Numbered from the stretch's first letter, positions 6,507 to 12,167 are shown. The stretch is 15,038 bases of DNA from JAGLWP01 sp964406515 (GCA_964406515.1 CAYORV010000011.1:1-15038), one strand, 5' to 3'. A program made the numbers and translations. Notes: a model not told the origin generated them from the sequence alone.

Positions 6507-7189
6507 TTTAATTTTCTCTGCTCAACTATCTTTCCATCTCTTATTTTTAAAACTTTCCCTGCATATTTTATGAGGTCTAAATCGTGTGTGACTATGATTA
6601 TTGTTTTTCCTTTTTTATTGAAGTCTATAAAAAGCTTGATAATCTCGAGTCCTGTTTTTGTGTCTAAGTTGCCTGTTGGCTCGTCTGCTAAGATTACTTC
6701 TGGATTGTTTGCTAATGCTCTTCCAATTGCTACTCTTTGTCTTTCTCCTCCCGAAAGTTCATTGGGTAAATGGGTTCTCCTGTGTGTTAATTTAACTTGA
6801 TTGAGAATTTTTTCTGCTCGTTGCATTCTTTCTTCTTTGCTAATTCCTTGGAAAATCATTGGGAGTGCTATGTTTTCAATTGCAGTCAAAGTGGGAATTA
6901 GATTAAATGATTGAAATACAAATCCTATTTTTTTGCCTCGAATTTGTGCTAAACCAGATTCTGTGAGATGCTCTATGTTTTGTTCGTCAAGAAATATATC
7001 TCCTTTGCTTGCAAAATCTAATGCTCCGACAAGATTCATCATTGTGCTTTTTCCACTACCTGAGGGTCCAACTATAACAAGGAAATCTCCTCTTTCTATT
7101 TTCAAGTCAACATCTGCAAGTGCATTTACTTCGCTATCTCCCATCTCATAAGTCTTGCTAATTCCTTTCAATTGAATAATTGGTTCCAT
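6503..7189 (-). CDS. ABC transporter ATP-binding protein, MacB/LolD type
   Basis: This 228-residue ATPase shows every motif: Walker A GPSGSGKST (41-49), Q-loop VFQSFN (Q93), signature LSGGERQR (145-152), Walker B VILADEP (D169, E170) and H-loop THD (H202). The closest group is the LolD/MacB family, judged by GALDFASKGDIFLD and IVGPSGSGKST. It powers the permease at 4445-5650. It is first in a three-gene operon with 4-nt overlap to the next gene. A TATA box lies 26 bp before the ATG, so the mRNA is probably leaderless. Confidence 0.96.
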   Translation of the reverse strand: MEPIIQLKGISKTYEMGDSEVNALADVDLKIERGDFLVIVGPSGSGKSTMMNLVGALDFASKGDIFLDEQNIEHLTESGLAQIRGKKIGFVFQSFNLIPTLTAIENIALPMIFQGISKEERMQRAEKILNQVKLTHRRTHLPNELSGGERQRVAIGRALANNPEVILADEPTGNLDTKTGLEIIKLFIDFNKKGKTIIIVTHDLDLIKYAGKVLKIRDGKIVEQRKLK

Positions 7190-7210
7190 AGAACATATGT
7201 TATAATGCCT

Positions 7211-7219
7211 TATTTAAAG
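7211..7219 (-). promoter_or_regulatory. TATA box for the ABC operon
   Basis: CTTTAAATA is centred 26 bp before the ATPase ATG, in an 83-bp divergent promoter region shared with rpo10. Confidence 0.7.
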
Positions 7220-7242
7220 TTAATCATAGTTAAATTAGCAAG

Positions 7243-7251
7243 TTTTATAAA
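7243..7251 (+). promoter_or_regulatory. TATA box for rpo10
   Basis: TTTTATAAA is centred 26 bp before the rpo10 ATG, so a leaderless transcript is predicted. Confidence 0.75.
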
Positions 7252-7272
7252 TAGAAAATCAGAGTTATCTAT

Positions 7273-7470
7273 ATGATAATTCCTGTTAGATGCTTTTCAT
7301 GTGGAAAACCCATTGGTCACTTGTGGGGAGAGTATAAGAAACGAATAGAACAAGGCGAAAAACAAAAGAAAGTTCTTGATGAGCTTGGTTTAGAAAGACC
7401 TTGTTGTAGATCAATGTTTCTCGGACAAAAAGATCTTTTAGAACTTGTTGGAAAGTTTAAGAAGAGTTAA
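7273..7470 (+). CDS. rpo10: DNA-directed RNA polymerase subunit Rpo10 (subunit N)
   Basis: This 65-residue protein is Rpo10/RPB10. It has the zinc site made by PVRCFSCGKPIG (C7, C10) and the paired cysteines RPCCRSMF (C44, C45), the usual length, and the basic C-terminus. It helps hold the Rpo3-Rpo11 platform to the large subunits. In most archaea rpo10 follows uS9 in the eL18-uL13-uS9 operon; here it stands alone about 1 kb upstream of that operon, on the same strand. Its last 14 nt overlap the end of rnp4, which converges with it. Confidence 0.97.
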   Translation: MIIPVRCFSCGKPIGHLWGEYKKRIEQGEKQKKVLDELGLERPCCRSMFLGQKDLLELVGKFKKS

Positions 7471-7720
7471 TTTTCCACCTACTTACATATTCGCAGTTTT
7501 CACAAGTTATTGATTTTATTTTATTCTTAATCCTGGTTTTAGAATTTTTATAAGGAGAAAAACATTTTTTACAGAAAGTTTTTCTTAAATCTTTTAATGG
7601 AATATTATACTTCATAGATAATTTTTTTATTTTTTTAATCTCTTTTGGAGTTTTATCTTTGATATCCTTTAAGAATTTTTGAATTTGTTCTTTGGCTTCT
7701 GTTTTAGAAAGTTTTTCCAT
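7457..7720 (-). CDS. rnp4: Ribonuclease P protein component 4 (Rpp21/Rpr2)
   Basis: This 87-residue protein has the Rpr2/Rpp21 layout: an N-terminal helical hairpin (about 1-45) followed by a zinc ribbon in which CKKC (C50, C53) and CENC (C73, C76) flank a basic stretch, ending in the YVSRWK strand. It binds the specificity domain of RNase P RNA with Rnp2/3 partners and supports 5' maturation of tRNA. It is short for the family (often ~100-120), mostly in the C-terminus. It has its own TATA box between its ATG and the 5S rRNA gene, and its 3' end overlaps that of rpo10 by 14 nt. Confidence 0.88.
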   Translation of the reverse strand: MEKLSKTEAKEQIQKFLKDIKDKTPKEIKKIKKLSMKYNIPLKDLRKTFCKKCFSPYKNSKTRIKNKIKSITCENCEYVSRWKINSS

Positions 7721-7741
7721 AATAGATAGGGTAAAAGATAG

Positions 7742-7750
7742 TATATAAAA
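7742..7750 (-). promoter_or_regulatory. TATA box for rnp4
   Basis: TTTTATATA is centred 26 bp before the rnp4 ATG and lies just 3' of the 5S rRNA, where the T-rich stretch may also end 5S transcription. Confidence 0.65.
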
Positions 7751-7755
7751 TTAAA

Positions 7756-7869
7756 GAGGACAGCTTGATGCTTTGGCGCCTTGCGGGGCACTACTGACAC
7801 CAACATAGGAAGCTTAACTTCTGTGTTCGGAATGAGAACAGGTGTTTCCAACCTATTATGGCCGTCTTC
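7756..7869 (-). rRNA. rrf: 5S ribosomal RNA
   Basis: The minus strand carries the hallmark 5S core (GGAAACACCTGTT, then ATTCCGAACACAGAAGTTAAGC). The terminal helix pairs GACGGC (5') with GCTGTC (3') and may be extended by flanking GA/TC pairs, so ends are set to within a few bases. It is a stand-alone 5S gene with no 16S or 23S beside it in the window, as in many archaea with unlinked rRNA genes. A TATA box lies about 26 bp upstream of the predicted 5' end. A 60-residue frame across it is not a gene. Confidence 0.95.
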
Positions 7870-7890
7870 AAAATTAGATTAATATTCTTG

Positions 7891-7900
7891 TTTATAAAGT
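7891..7900 (-). promoter_or_regulatory. TATA box for 5S rRNA
   Basis: ACTTTATAAA is centred about 26 bp before the predicted 5S 5' end. Confidence 0.65.
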
Positions 7901-7905
7901 TTTTC

Positions 7906-7920
7906 ATGCGGGCAAAAGGA
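7906..7920 (-). repeat. Copy of tRNA-Leu(AAG) 3' end
   Basis: These 15 bp equal 8026-8040, the 3' acceptor strand, discriminator and start of the T-stem of the tRNA-Leu upstream. The copy is 120 bp away in the same orientation. The same arrangement is seen downstream of the other tRNA-Leu, at 66 bp. Confidence 0.8.
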
Positions 7921-7927
7921 AAGCTCG

Positions 7928-7979
7928 CTCCCAGAGAAGTCGTAATTAATTCATCAAATTTGTCGCTTCTCTAAAAGCT
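7928..7979 (-). other. Candidate structured RNA: 13-bp stem between tRNA-Leu and 5S
   Basis: On the minus strand GCTTTTAGAGAAG pairs with CTTCTCTGGGAGC across a 26-nt loop. Three adjacent positions are U-G wobbles, so the stem forms much better as RNA on this strand than on the other. A shorter hairpin, CTGTC-GTA-GACAG (8012-8024), lies next to the tRNA 3' end. No C/D or H/ACA box pattern is complete. This may be part of a polycistronic tRNA-5S transcript or a decayed gene. Confidence 0.4.
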
Positions 7980-8026
7980 CGTCGAACCAGGTTCTCATCT
8001 TATCAGAAATCCTGTCTACGACAGAA

Positions 8027-8110
8027 TGCGGGCAAAAGGATTCGAACCTTCGTAAGCACTAAGCTAATGCGCCCTTAACGCATCCCGTTTGACCACTCCG
8101 GCATACCCGC
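8027..8110 (-). tRNA. tRNA-Leu with anticodon AAG
   Basis: This is an 84-nt class II tRNA. The acceptor arms GCGGGTA and TGCCCGC pair with one G-U. The anticodon stem ATGCG/CGCAT is perfect and encloses TTAAGGG, so positions 34-36 are AAG, cognate to CUU. The long variable arm and T-arm are nearly identical to those of tRNA-Leu(CAA) in this window. The discriminator is A, and CCA is not encoded. Archaea normally use GAG here (loop TTGAGGG), so A34 is very unusual. Confidence 0.93.
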
Positions 8111-8130
8111 ATGTTTATATGATAAATGGG

Positions 8131-8141
8131 CCATATAAAAA
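8131..8141 (-). promoter_or_regulatory. TATA box for tRNA-Leu(AAG)
   Basis: TTTTTATATGG on the minus strand is centred 26 bp before the tRNA 5' end, back to back with the eL18 promoter. Confidence 0.6.
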
Positions 8142-8142
8142 G

Positions 8143-8152
8143 TTTTATAAAA
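8143..8152 (+). promoter_or_regulatory. TATA box for the eL18-uL13-uS9 operon
   Basis: TTTTATAAAA predicts transcription from about 8172-8175, which leaves a leader of roughly 50 nt before the eL18 ATG. Confidence 0.6.
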
Positions 8153-8173
8153 GCAAATTATGTTAGAAATTTA

Positions 8174-8201
8174 GACCTGCGAGTAAATCGCGTTAGCGGG
8201 A
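8174..8201 (+). promoter_or_regulatory. Hairpin in the eL18 operon leader
   Basis: CCTGC pairs with GCGGG (one U-G) around an inner GCGA/TCGC stem with a GTAAA loop. The structure begins almost at the predicted transcription start. Most other first genes here have no leader at all, so this could be a ribosomal-protein autoregulatory site. That role is inferred from position and folding only. Confidence 0.4.
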
Positions 8202-8223
8202 GAATTTTTCTGCTAAAGATAAA

Positions 8224-8595
8224 ATGAAAACAAAAACATTAATAGAAAAACAATTGAGAAGAAAAGAAAATCCTATTTTAGTTGAGACTATCATTGCTGC
8301 GAAAAAAAATGAAAATTGGAAAGAGGTTGCTTCTGTGCTTTCTGGTTCTCAGAAAAATCGACCGAACATTAATCTGGAGGATGTAAATAAGGAAGCGAAG
8401 GACGGAGAAATAGTCGTGGTTCCTGGAAAAGTTTTGAGTCAAGGAGATGTAAGTAACAAATTAAAAGTAGTTGCGTTAAATTTTTCAGACAAGGCAAGAG
8501 AAAAATTGTTAAAGGCAGGGTGTGAAGTTTCAAATATGCTTGAAGAAATTAAATCAAATCCCGAGGCTAAAGGGATTAGAATATTAAAAAAATGA
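8224..8595 (+). CDS. rpl18e: 50S ribosomal protein eL18
   Basis: This 123-residue protein matches archaeal eL18 (L18e), which has the uL15-like fold. It shows NPILVETIIAAKKNENWKEV near the start, the RPNINLEDVNK segment, then VVPGKVLSQGDVSNKLKVVALNFSDKAREKLLKAGC, and the usual end. It starts the eL18-uL13-uS9 operon and overlaps uL13 by 4 nt. The ATG sits about 50 nt after the predicted transcription start, and there is no strong Shine-Dalgarno sequence. Confidence 0.95.
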   Translation: MKTKTLIEKQLRRKENPILVETIIAAKKNENWKEVASVLSGSQKNRPNINLEDVNKEAKDGEIVVVPGKVLSQGDVSNKLKVVALNFSDKAREKLLKAGCEVSNMLEEIKSNPEAKGIRILKK

Positions 8596-8996
8596 AAATC
8601 ATCGACGGAACAGGGGCAGTTTTAGGAAGACTTGCTAGCTTTGTAGCAAAGCAAGCTTTGAAAGGCGAAGAATTTGTTATTTTAAATTGTGATAAAATAA
8701 TTATTACTGGAAATAAAAAAATGATTAAAAAAGAATTTGAAGAAACAAGAACAAAAGTTGGAAGTGGGCAAAAAGGTCCAAAGATTTCAAGAACAAGTGA
8801 AAAAATTGTTAAGAGAACTATAAGGGGAATGTTACCAAACCATAGGAAAGGAAGAGGAAAAGAAGTATTCGCAAAAATAAAATGTTATTCTGGAGTTCCA
8901 AAAGAATTTGAAGAATCTAAAAAGATTCTTGCTGGAAGAACGCCGGGAATTCCAACCAAAAGTAAACTTGTTAGAGTAGAGGAATTATTCAAATGA
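8592..8996 (+). CDS. rpl13: 50S ribosomal protein uL13
   Basis: uL13 binds 23S rRNA early in assembly. The 134-residue protein has the family features: IIDGTGAVLGRLASFVAKQAL at the N-terminus, the VILNCDKIIITG strand, and the basic TIRGMLPNHRKGRGKEVF loop that contacts RNA. The start and stop overlap its neighbours by 4 nt each, so the three genes are probably translated in a coupled way. Confidence 0.96.
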   Translation: MKIIDGTGAVLGRLASFVAKQALKGEEFVILNCDKIIITGNKKMIKKEFEETRTKVGSGQKGPKISRTSEKIVKRTIRGMLPNHRKGRGKEVFAKIKCYSGVPKEFEESKKILAGRTPGIPTKSKLVRVEELFK

Positions 8997-9394
8997 AAAA
9001 GATAACTTCGTCGGGAAAAAGAAAAACTTCTGTTGCTAGGGCCATTCTGACAGAAGGAAATGGAAAGATTACAATCAATAAAAAAGATTATAAAAATTTA
9101 CAGATGTTTGATAAATTAAAAATTGAAGAACCATTAAGAATTGCTCAAGAGGTTTTTGGGAAAATTAATTTTGATGTGTCAATATCTGTTAGAGGTGGTG
9201 GAGAAAAAGGCCAGATAGAAGCAGCTAGACTTGCGTTGGCTAAATCAATAGTTGAATTTACAAAATCAAAAGAATTGACAAATGCATTTTTAGCTTATGA
9301 TAGAAACATGTTAGTTGCAGATGTAAGAAGAAAAGAAGCTTACAAACCAGGAGATAGTAAAGCAAGAGCAAAGAGACAGAGTTCTAAGAGGTAA
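8993..9394 (+). CDS. rps9: 30S ribosomal protein uS9
   Basis: uS9 lies in the head of the small subunit, and its C-terminal tail reaches the P-site tRNA. This 133-residue protein shows SGKRKTSVARAILTEGNGKITIN, the VRGGGEKGQIEAARLALAKSI core and the basic tail ending in SSKR. The stop codon TAA ends at 9394. At 9395 the stop codon of a converging recombinase gene begins, so there is no spacer and no terminator between a core operon and an accessory one. Rpo10, the usual next gene, is elsewhere. Confidence 0.97.
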   Translation: MKKITSSGKRKTSVARAILTEGNGKITINKKDYKNLQMFDKLKIEEPLRIAQEVFGKINFDVSISVRGGGEKGQIEAARLALAKSIVEFTKSKELTNAFLAYDRNMLVADVRRKEAYKPGDSKARAKRQSSKR

Positions 9395-10165
9395 TTATTT
9401 TATCCCTAACTTCTCCAACTTATTTTGAACATGATTAAATAATGTTGATGAAACTAAACATTGATGAGAACCTTGATAAGTTTGGCCGTCAAATTTTATT
9501 TTTCCAAGGTATGTTTGGTTTGTGAGGACTTTTTTTAATCCATTAACTGAAAATTTGTATTTTTGTGCTAATTTTGTTAAACTTAAATCTTGGTTGAGAA
9601 AATCTTGAAATATTTCTTGAACAATGTAAGAATCTTCAGCCGGGACTAATTGCTTGTTTTCTAGTTTATATCCAGATGGAGCCCTTGTTACAACCTTTCC
9701 ATCTCTTGCTTGCTTATCCATTGAGAACTTTGTTCTTTCGCTTGTCACATTTCGCTCAAATTCTGCAAACGCCGAGATTATGTGAAACATTAATTTTCCA
9801 GATGCAGAAGTCGTTTCTATCTTGTCCTGGAGGGATATGAAATCTATTCCCCATTCTTTTAGCTTTTCAATGGTTTCTATTAGATCTCTTAAACTTCTTG
9901 AGAATCTATCTAGCTTGTAAATGAATATTGCTTGAAATTTGTGGGCTTGCGCATCTTCAAGCATCTGGCTCATCTCTGGCCTTCCTTTGATGTCTTTTCC
10001 TGATTTTCCCTCATCCTTGTAAACTTTAAGGACATCGTAGCCTAAAGCTGCGGCATAGTTCTTCAGGGCCTCTTCTTGAGCAGAAAGTGAGACTCCTTTC
10101 TTTGCTTGTTCTTCTGTTGATACGCGAATATAGATTGCTCCAAGGGGTTTTGATTCTGGGGTCAT
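9395..10165 (-). CDS. Serine site-specific recombinase (resolvase/invertase domain plus short recombinase domain)
   Basis: This 256-residue protein has the serine recombinase catalytic domain at about 8-150. The nucleophile is Ser16 in YIRVSTEEQ; DEGKSGKD near 51-58 and the KLDRFSRSLRDL motif (R87, R90) complete the site. A linking helix with SAFAEFERNVTSERT follows. From about 160 there is a shortened recombinase DNA-binding domain with the NQTYLGKI...YQGSHQCLVSSTLFNHVQ pattern. The zinc ribbon and coiled coil of large serine integrases are missing. The ATG overlaps the HEPN gene stop by 4 nt, so the two share an mRNA. Its 3' end touches uS9. No TnpB gene is nearby, so it does not look like an IS607 element. 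It probably drives integration, inversion or resolution of a mobile segment. Confidence 0.92.
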   Translation of the reverse strand: MTPESKPLGAIYIRVSTEEQAKKGVSLSAQEEALKNYAAALGYDVLKVYKDEGKSGKDIKGRPEMSQMLEDAQAHKFQAIFIYKLDRFSRSLRDLIETIEKLKEWGIDFISLQDKIETTSASGKLMFHIISAFAEFERNVTSERTKFSMDKQARDGKVVTRAPSGYKLENKQLVPAEDSYIVQEIFQDFLNQDLSLTKLAQKYKFSVNGLKKVLTNQTYLGKIKFDGQTYQGSHQCLVSSTLFNHVQNKLEKLGIK

Positions 10166-10899
10166 TTTAGGCTATCTCTTTTTAAATTATACAATGAATA
10201 TGCAACATAACCTAATCTTGCAGTTGCCATACTATATGCCCAAGATTCCCAATTTTCTATTTTAACTACTTGTGCTTGGTGGACAATTTTATGTCTAAAA
10301 AATATCATTCTTCTAATTGTTCCAAACATTTTAAGAAAATCTTCATCTTTTTCTGAAATCTTCCCCATTCTTTCAACAATATACCTTACAATATTTTTTT
10401 TCATCTTTCTTTCAATTATCTCCTTGGAATCTCCCTTTTTTGCAATTAGATCAAATCCTCCTGATTTCTTTGGAATAGACTTATAATTATCATCTAAATT
10501 TAAACATCTAAGTAAAACAAGTATATCCTTATCATTTTGAAAATTCATTTCTTCTGCTAATATCTCAGATAATTTTATTTTATTTCTATTTATAATTTCT
10601 AAATCATTTAAATCAAACTTTGAGGTCTTTAATTTTTTAAATTGTTTTAATTCTTTCAATGTGATTGCTTTCTTATCTATGGCTTTCTTAAAAATTTCTT
10701 CTAAAAAGAATTCCAAACAAGAAACTAAAAATACTATGTATTGTATTCTAGATTGATATTGATTTTTTTTAGAAAATTTTCTCATAAAACACTCCCTTTC
10801 CAATTCCCAAGCATCACTTATCTTTTTCTCAAATATTTTAAGTAAATCCCCTCTTTTAGGGATGACTCTTTTTTCTAAAATCCTTTTTATTCTCACCAT
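10162..10899 (-). CDS. HEPN-motif protein (putative ribonuclease), partner of serine recombinase
   Basis: This 245-residue, very basic and helical protein ends with a HEPN-like signature: IRRMIFFRHKIVHQ, where R202 and H207 give the Rx4H motif of HEPN ribonucleases. An N-terminal helix with IVFLVSCLEFFLEEIFKKAI near 54-74 fits the conserved first helix of the RiboL-PSP/MAE_28990 type of HEPN domain. Members of such groups are known from toxin-antitoxin and defence systems. It is the first gene of a two-gene operon with the recombinase. A palindrome and a 5' UTR hairpin precede it. Assignment to a named subfamily is inference from motif; catalytic activity is not shown. Confidence 0.65.
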   Translation of the reverse strand: MVRIKRILEKRVIPKRGDLLKIFEKKISDAWELERECFMRKFSKKNQYQSRIQYIVFLVSCLEFFLEEIFKKAIDKKAITLKELKQFKKLKTSKFDLNDLEIINRNKIKLSEILAEEMNFQNDKDILVLLRCLNLDDNYKSIPKKSGGFDLIAKKGDSKEIIERKMKKNIVRYIVERMGKISEKDEDFLKMFGTIRRMIFFRHKIVHQAQVVKIENWESWAYSMATARLGYVAYSLYNLKRDSLK

Positions 10900-10909
10900 T
10901 TTCTCTTTT

Positions 10910-10946
10910 AACGTGAACTTAGGTTGGGAAGGTGTTGGTTCACGTT
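10910..10946 (-). promoter_or_regulatory. Hairpin in the leader of the HEPN-recombinase mRNA
   Basis: AACGTGAAC and GTTCACGTT form a perfect 9-bp inverted repeat around a 19-nt spacer. The predicted transcription start (about 10943) is at its edge, so the RNA would begin with this stem, ending 11 nt before the ATG. It may control translation or bind a protein. Confidence 0.55.
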
Positions 10947-10949
10947 CTT

Positions 10950-10963
10950 TTAGGGTGCCCTAA
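10950..10963 (-). promoter_or_regulatory. Putative operator palindrome of the HEPN-recombinase operon
   Basis: TTAGGGTGCCCTAA has perfect 6-bp arms. It lies between the TATA box (10965-10973) and the predicted start site, where a bound repressor would block RNA polymerase. Confidence 0.55.
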
Positions 10964-10964
10964 G

Positions 10965-10973
10965 TATATAAAT
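10965..10973 (-). promoter_or_regulatory. TATA box of the HEPN-recombinase operon
   Basis: TTTATATA on the minus strand predicts a start near 10943 and a leader of about 44 nt, unlike the leaderless genes around it. Confidence 0.6.
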
Positions 10974-11003
10974 TTAACGTGGAAGAGTTATAGAACAAAG
11001 AAA

Positions 11004-11309
11004 TTAATCAGTGTTTACGTCTTCTCTGCGGACATTTGGTTTACCTGGCTCATTAAACTGCTTGTCTTTTAGCTCAAGGAGTACAGTGCATGCAGATTTG
11101 GAAGAATGTTTTTGGTTAAAATTAGAATACTGTACCTCAAGATTAGAATTTCCATTATAATTTGATTCTTTGCAAGCCGATAAATATAATGGGTAAACAT
11201 GCTTTGAAAGAAAACTAATCGTCTGAATACTCTCTTTTATCCCAGCAGCCAAAATTTTCTCTAATTCTTTTGCATAATACTCGTCTTTATGTTGAGAAAA
11301 AATGCTCAT
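11004..11309 (-). CDS. Hypothetical protein, 101 residues
   Basis: I do not recognise this protein. The first half (about 1-45) looks like amphipathic helices (KELEKILAAGIKESIQTISFLSKHV), with a single Cys at 46. The second half is rich in Asn and Ser and ends in a polar tail (PGKPNVRREDVNTD), probably flexible. There is no signal peptide or membrane segment. A TATA box 25 bp before the ATG supports a leaderless gene. It lies between the HEPN operon and another small unknown gene, all on the minus strand and each with its own promoter. Confidence 0.65.
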   Translation of the reverse strand: MSIFSQHKDEYYAKELEKILAAGIKESIQTISFLSKHVYPLYLSACKESNYNGNSNLEVQYSNFNQKHSSKSACTVLLELKDKQFNEPGKPNVRREDVNTD

Positions 11310-11328
11310 TATTTGTTGAATAATCTGG

Positions 11329-11340
11329 GGTTTTTAAGAA
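11329..11340 (-). promoter_or_regulatory. TATA box for the 101-residue gene
   Basis: TTCTTAAAAACC is centred 25 bp before the ATG at 11309. The core CTTAAAAACC also occurs before the gene starting at 11550. Confidence 0.6.
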
Positions 11341-11346
11341 TTATTG

Positions 11347-11550
11347 TTATGAATAAATTATACTTAATAATAATCTAGTTATTTTATCCATAGAACTAGG
11401 ATTTGGCCTATCTTTTCGGCCTTTTATCAAATATAAGTGTGGTTTTTGTTCACTTTGGTCGGCTAAGTTAACACTGTCGTTGTAAATATCTTCTGGCAAT
11501 TCTCTTCCAGAAAATAAGTTTCCTGGTGTTGTGTCATAGTTTATTATCAT
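11347..11550 (-). CDS. Hypothetical protein, 67 residues
   Basis: I do not recognise this protein. It begins MIINYDTTPGNLFSGRELPEDIYND, a polar stretch, followed by HLYLIKGRKDRPNPSS and a short helix (MDKITRLLLSIIYS) at the C-terminus. There is no metal-binding or membrane motif. A TATA box 25 bp before the ATG gives the main support. Codon and composition evidence is weak at this length. Confidence 0.55.
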   Translation of the reverse strand: MIINYDTTPGNLFSGRELPEDIYNDSVNLADQSEQKPHLYLIKGRKDRPNPSSMDKITRLLLSIIYS

Positions 11551-11570
11551 TTTCTTAATAAAAAAGAGAG

Positions 11571-11579
11571 GTTTTTAAG
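11571..11579 (-). promoter_or_regulatory. TATA box for the 67-residue gene
   Basis: CTTAAAAAC is centred 25 bp before the ATG at 11550. Confidence 0.6.
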
Positions 11580-11615
11580 GATTTGTATCTCGGAGATAAC
11601 TCTGTATTTAGAAAC

Positions 11616-11897
11616 TTAGTTTTCTTTGTTTTCTTTAAGGATATGAGAAGTTACTCGAATCAAAAGGATGCTGATTATCGTGATAAAGGTTGATGTAAGA
11701 ATTGTTGAAGTAACAGAACCTTCAATATTTGTTATGAATTGGACAAAAGTTTGAGATAAATCAAAAAGGGTTTGTCTCCAGGTGAATGCAATTGTAAAAC
11801 TAAGTGTTAAAACAACCAATAATCTTATTTCTTTTCTGTGTTCTTTTTTGAATTTCCTTGCTTCTCTTTGAATTCTTAGGAATTTATATTTGTTCAT
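11616..11897 (-). CDS. Small two-helix membrane protein, DUF5654-like
   Basis: From the ATG at 11897 the protein has 93 residues. A very basic cytoplasmic N-terminus (about 1-25) leads to membrane helix 1 (about 26-42, LLVVLTLSFTIAFTWRQTL) and helix 2 (about 60-84), then a polar end. The pattern of a helix ending in A-x-x-W followed by a short loop and a second helix resembles DUF5654, a small archaeal membrane family; this is from memory and moderate. The frame is open to a TTG at 11951, which would add 18 residues. I prefer the ATG because an AT-rich TATA-like element (ATTAATAAA near 11922) lies about 25 bp upstream. Confidence 0.6.
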   Translation of the reverse strand: MNKYKFLRIQREARKFKKEHRKEIRLLVVLTLSFTIAFTWRQTLFDLSQTFVQFITNIEGSVTSTILTSTFITIISILLIRVTSHILKENKEN

Positions 11898-12012
11898 CTT
11901 AACTATTGGTTTTAGGGATTTATTAATTTTTTCGTAAATTTGAAATATCAATTTTGTTTTTGCGGGGTTTTGTGCACTAAGGTTACCTTAGTTAATTTGA
12001 GTATTTTATTAT

Positions 12013-12095
12013 GGTGTTTAGGCTGTTTATGGCTGTCCAAACAGCCTGTTGGTATAACTTTTTTCAGACAAACACCCTAATTTTGACTATATTTT
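12013..12095. repeat. Upstream copy of the linker repeat block
   Basis: The segment opens with GGTGTTTA, contains CTGTCCAAACAGC (12033-12045), and closes with CAAACACCCTAATTTTGAC. The same three landmarks in the same order occur inside the downstream gene at 12440, 12490 and 12519. The copy inside the gene is about 20 bp longer through extra CAAACAGCTGTT units. Confidence 0.7.
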
Positions 12096-12123
12096 GGAAA
12101 AAATTTGATTATGTTAGTATGTT

Positions 12124-12157
12124 TTTATCGACGGAGATGGATATACTTTATCGACGA
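12124..12157 (+). repeat. TTTATCGACG direct repeats before TATA box
   Basis: TTTATCGACGG (12124) and TTTATCGACGA (12147) are 23 bp apart. A related TTTATCGTCGG is at 12365-12375 inside the gene. The second lies directly upstream of the TATA/BRE site, a likely regulator-binding position. Confidence 0.6.
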
Positions 12158-12167
12158 TAACAAAAGA

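Noticed and set aside
7669..7851. 60-residue minus-strand frame
   Set aside because: It runs through the 5S rRNA gene and into rnp4; the 5S sequence explains it.
7928..8024. C/D-box or H/ACA guide RNA
   Set aside because: A C-box-like TGATGA is present, but a matching D box and ACA box are missing in the right places.
9395..10165. IS607-type insertion sequence
   Set aside because: The recombinase has an additional recombinase domain and no TnpB gene is nearby.
11897..11951. TTG start for the DUF5654-like gene
   Set aside because: An in-frame ATG with a TATA-like element about 25 bp upstream fits the local leaderless pattern better, though TTG is not excluded.
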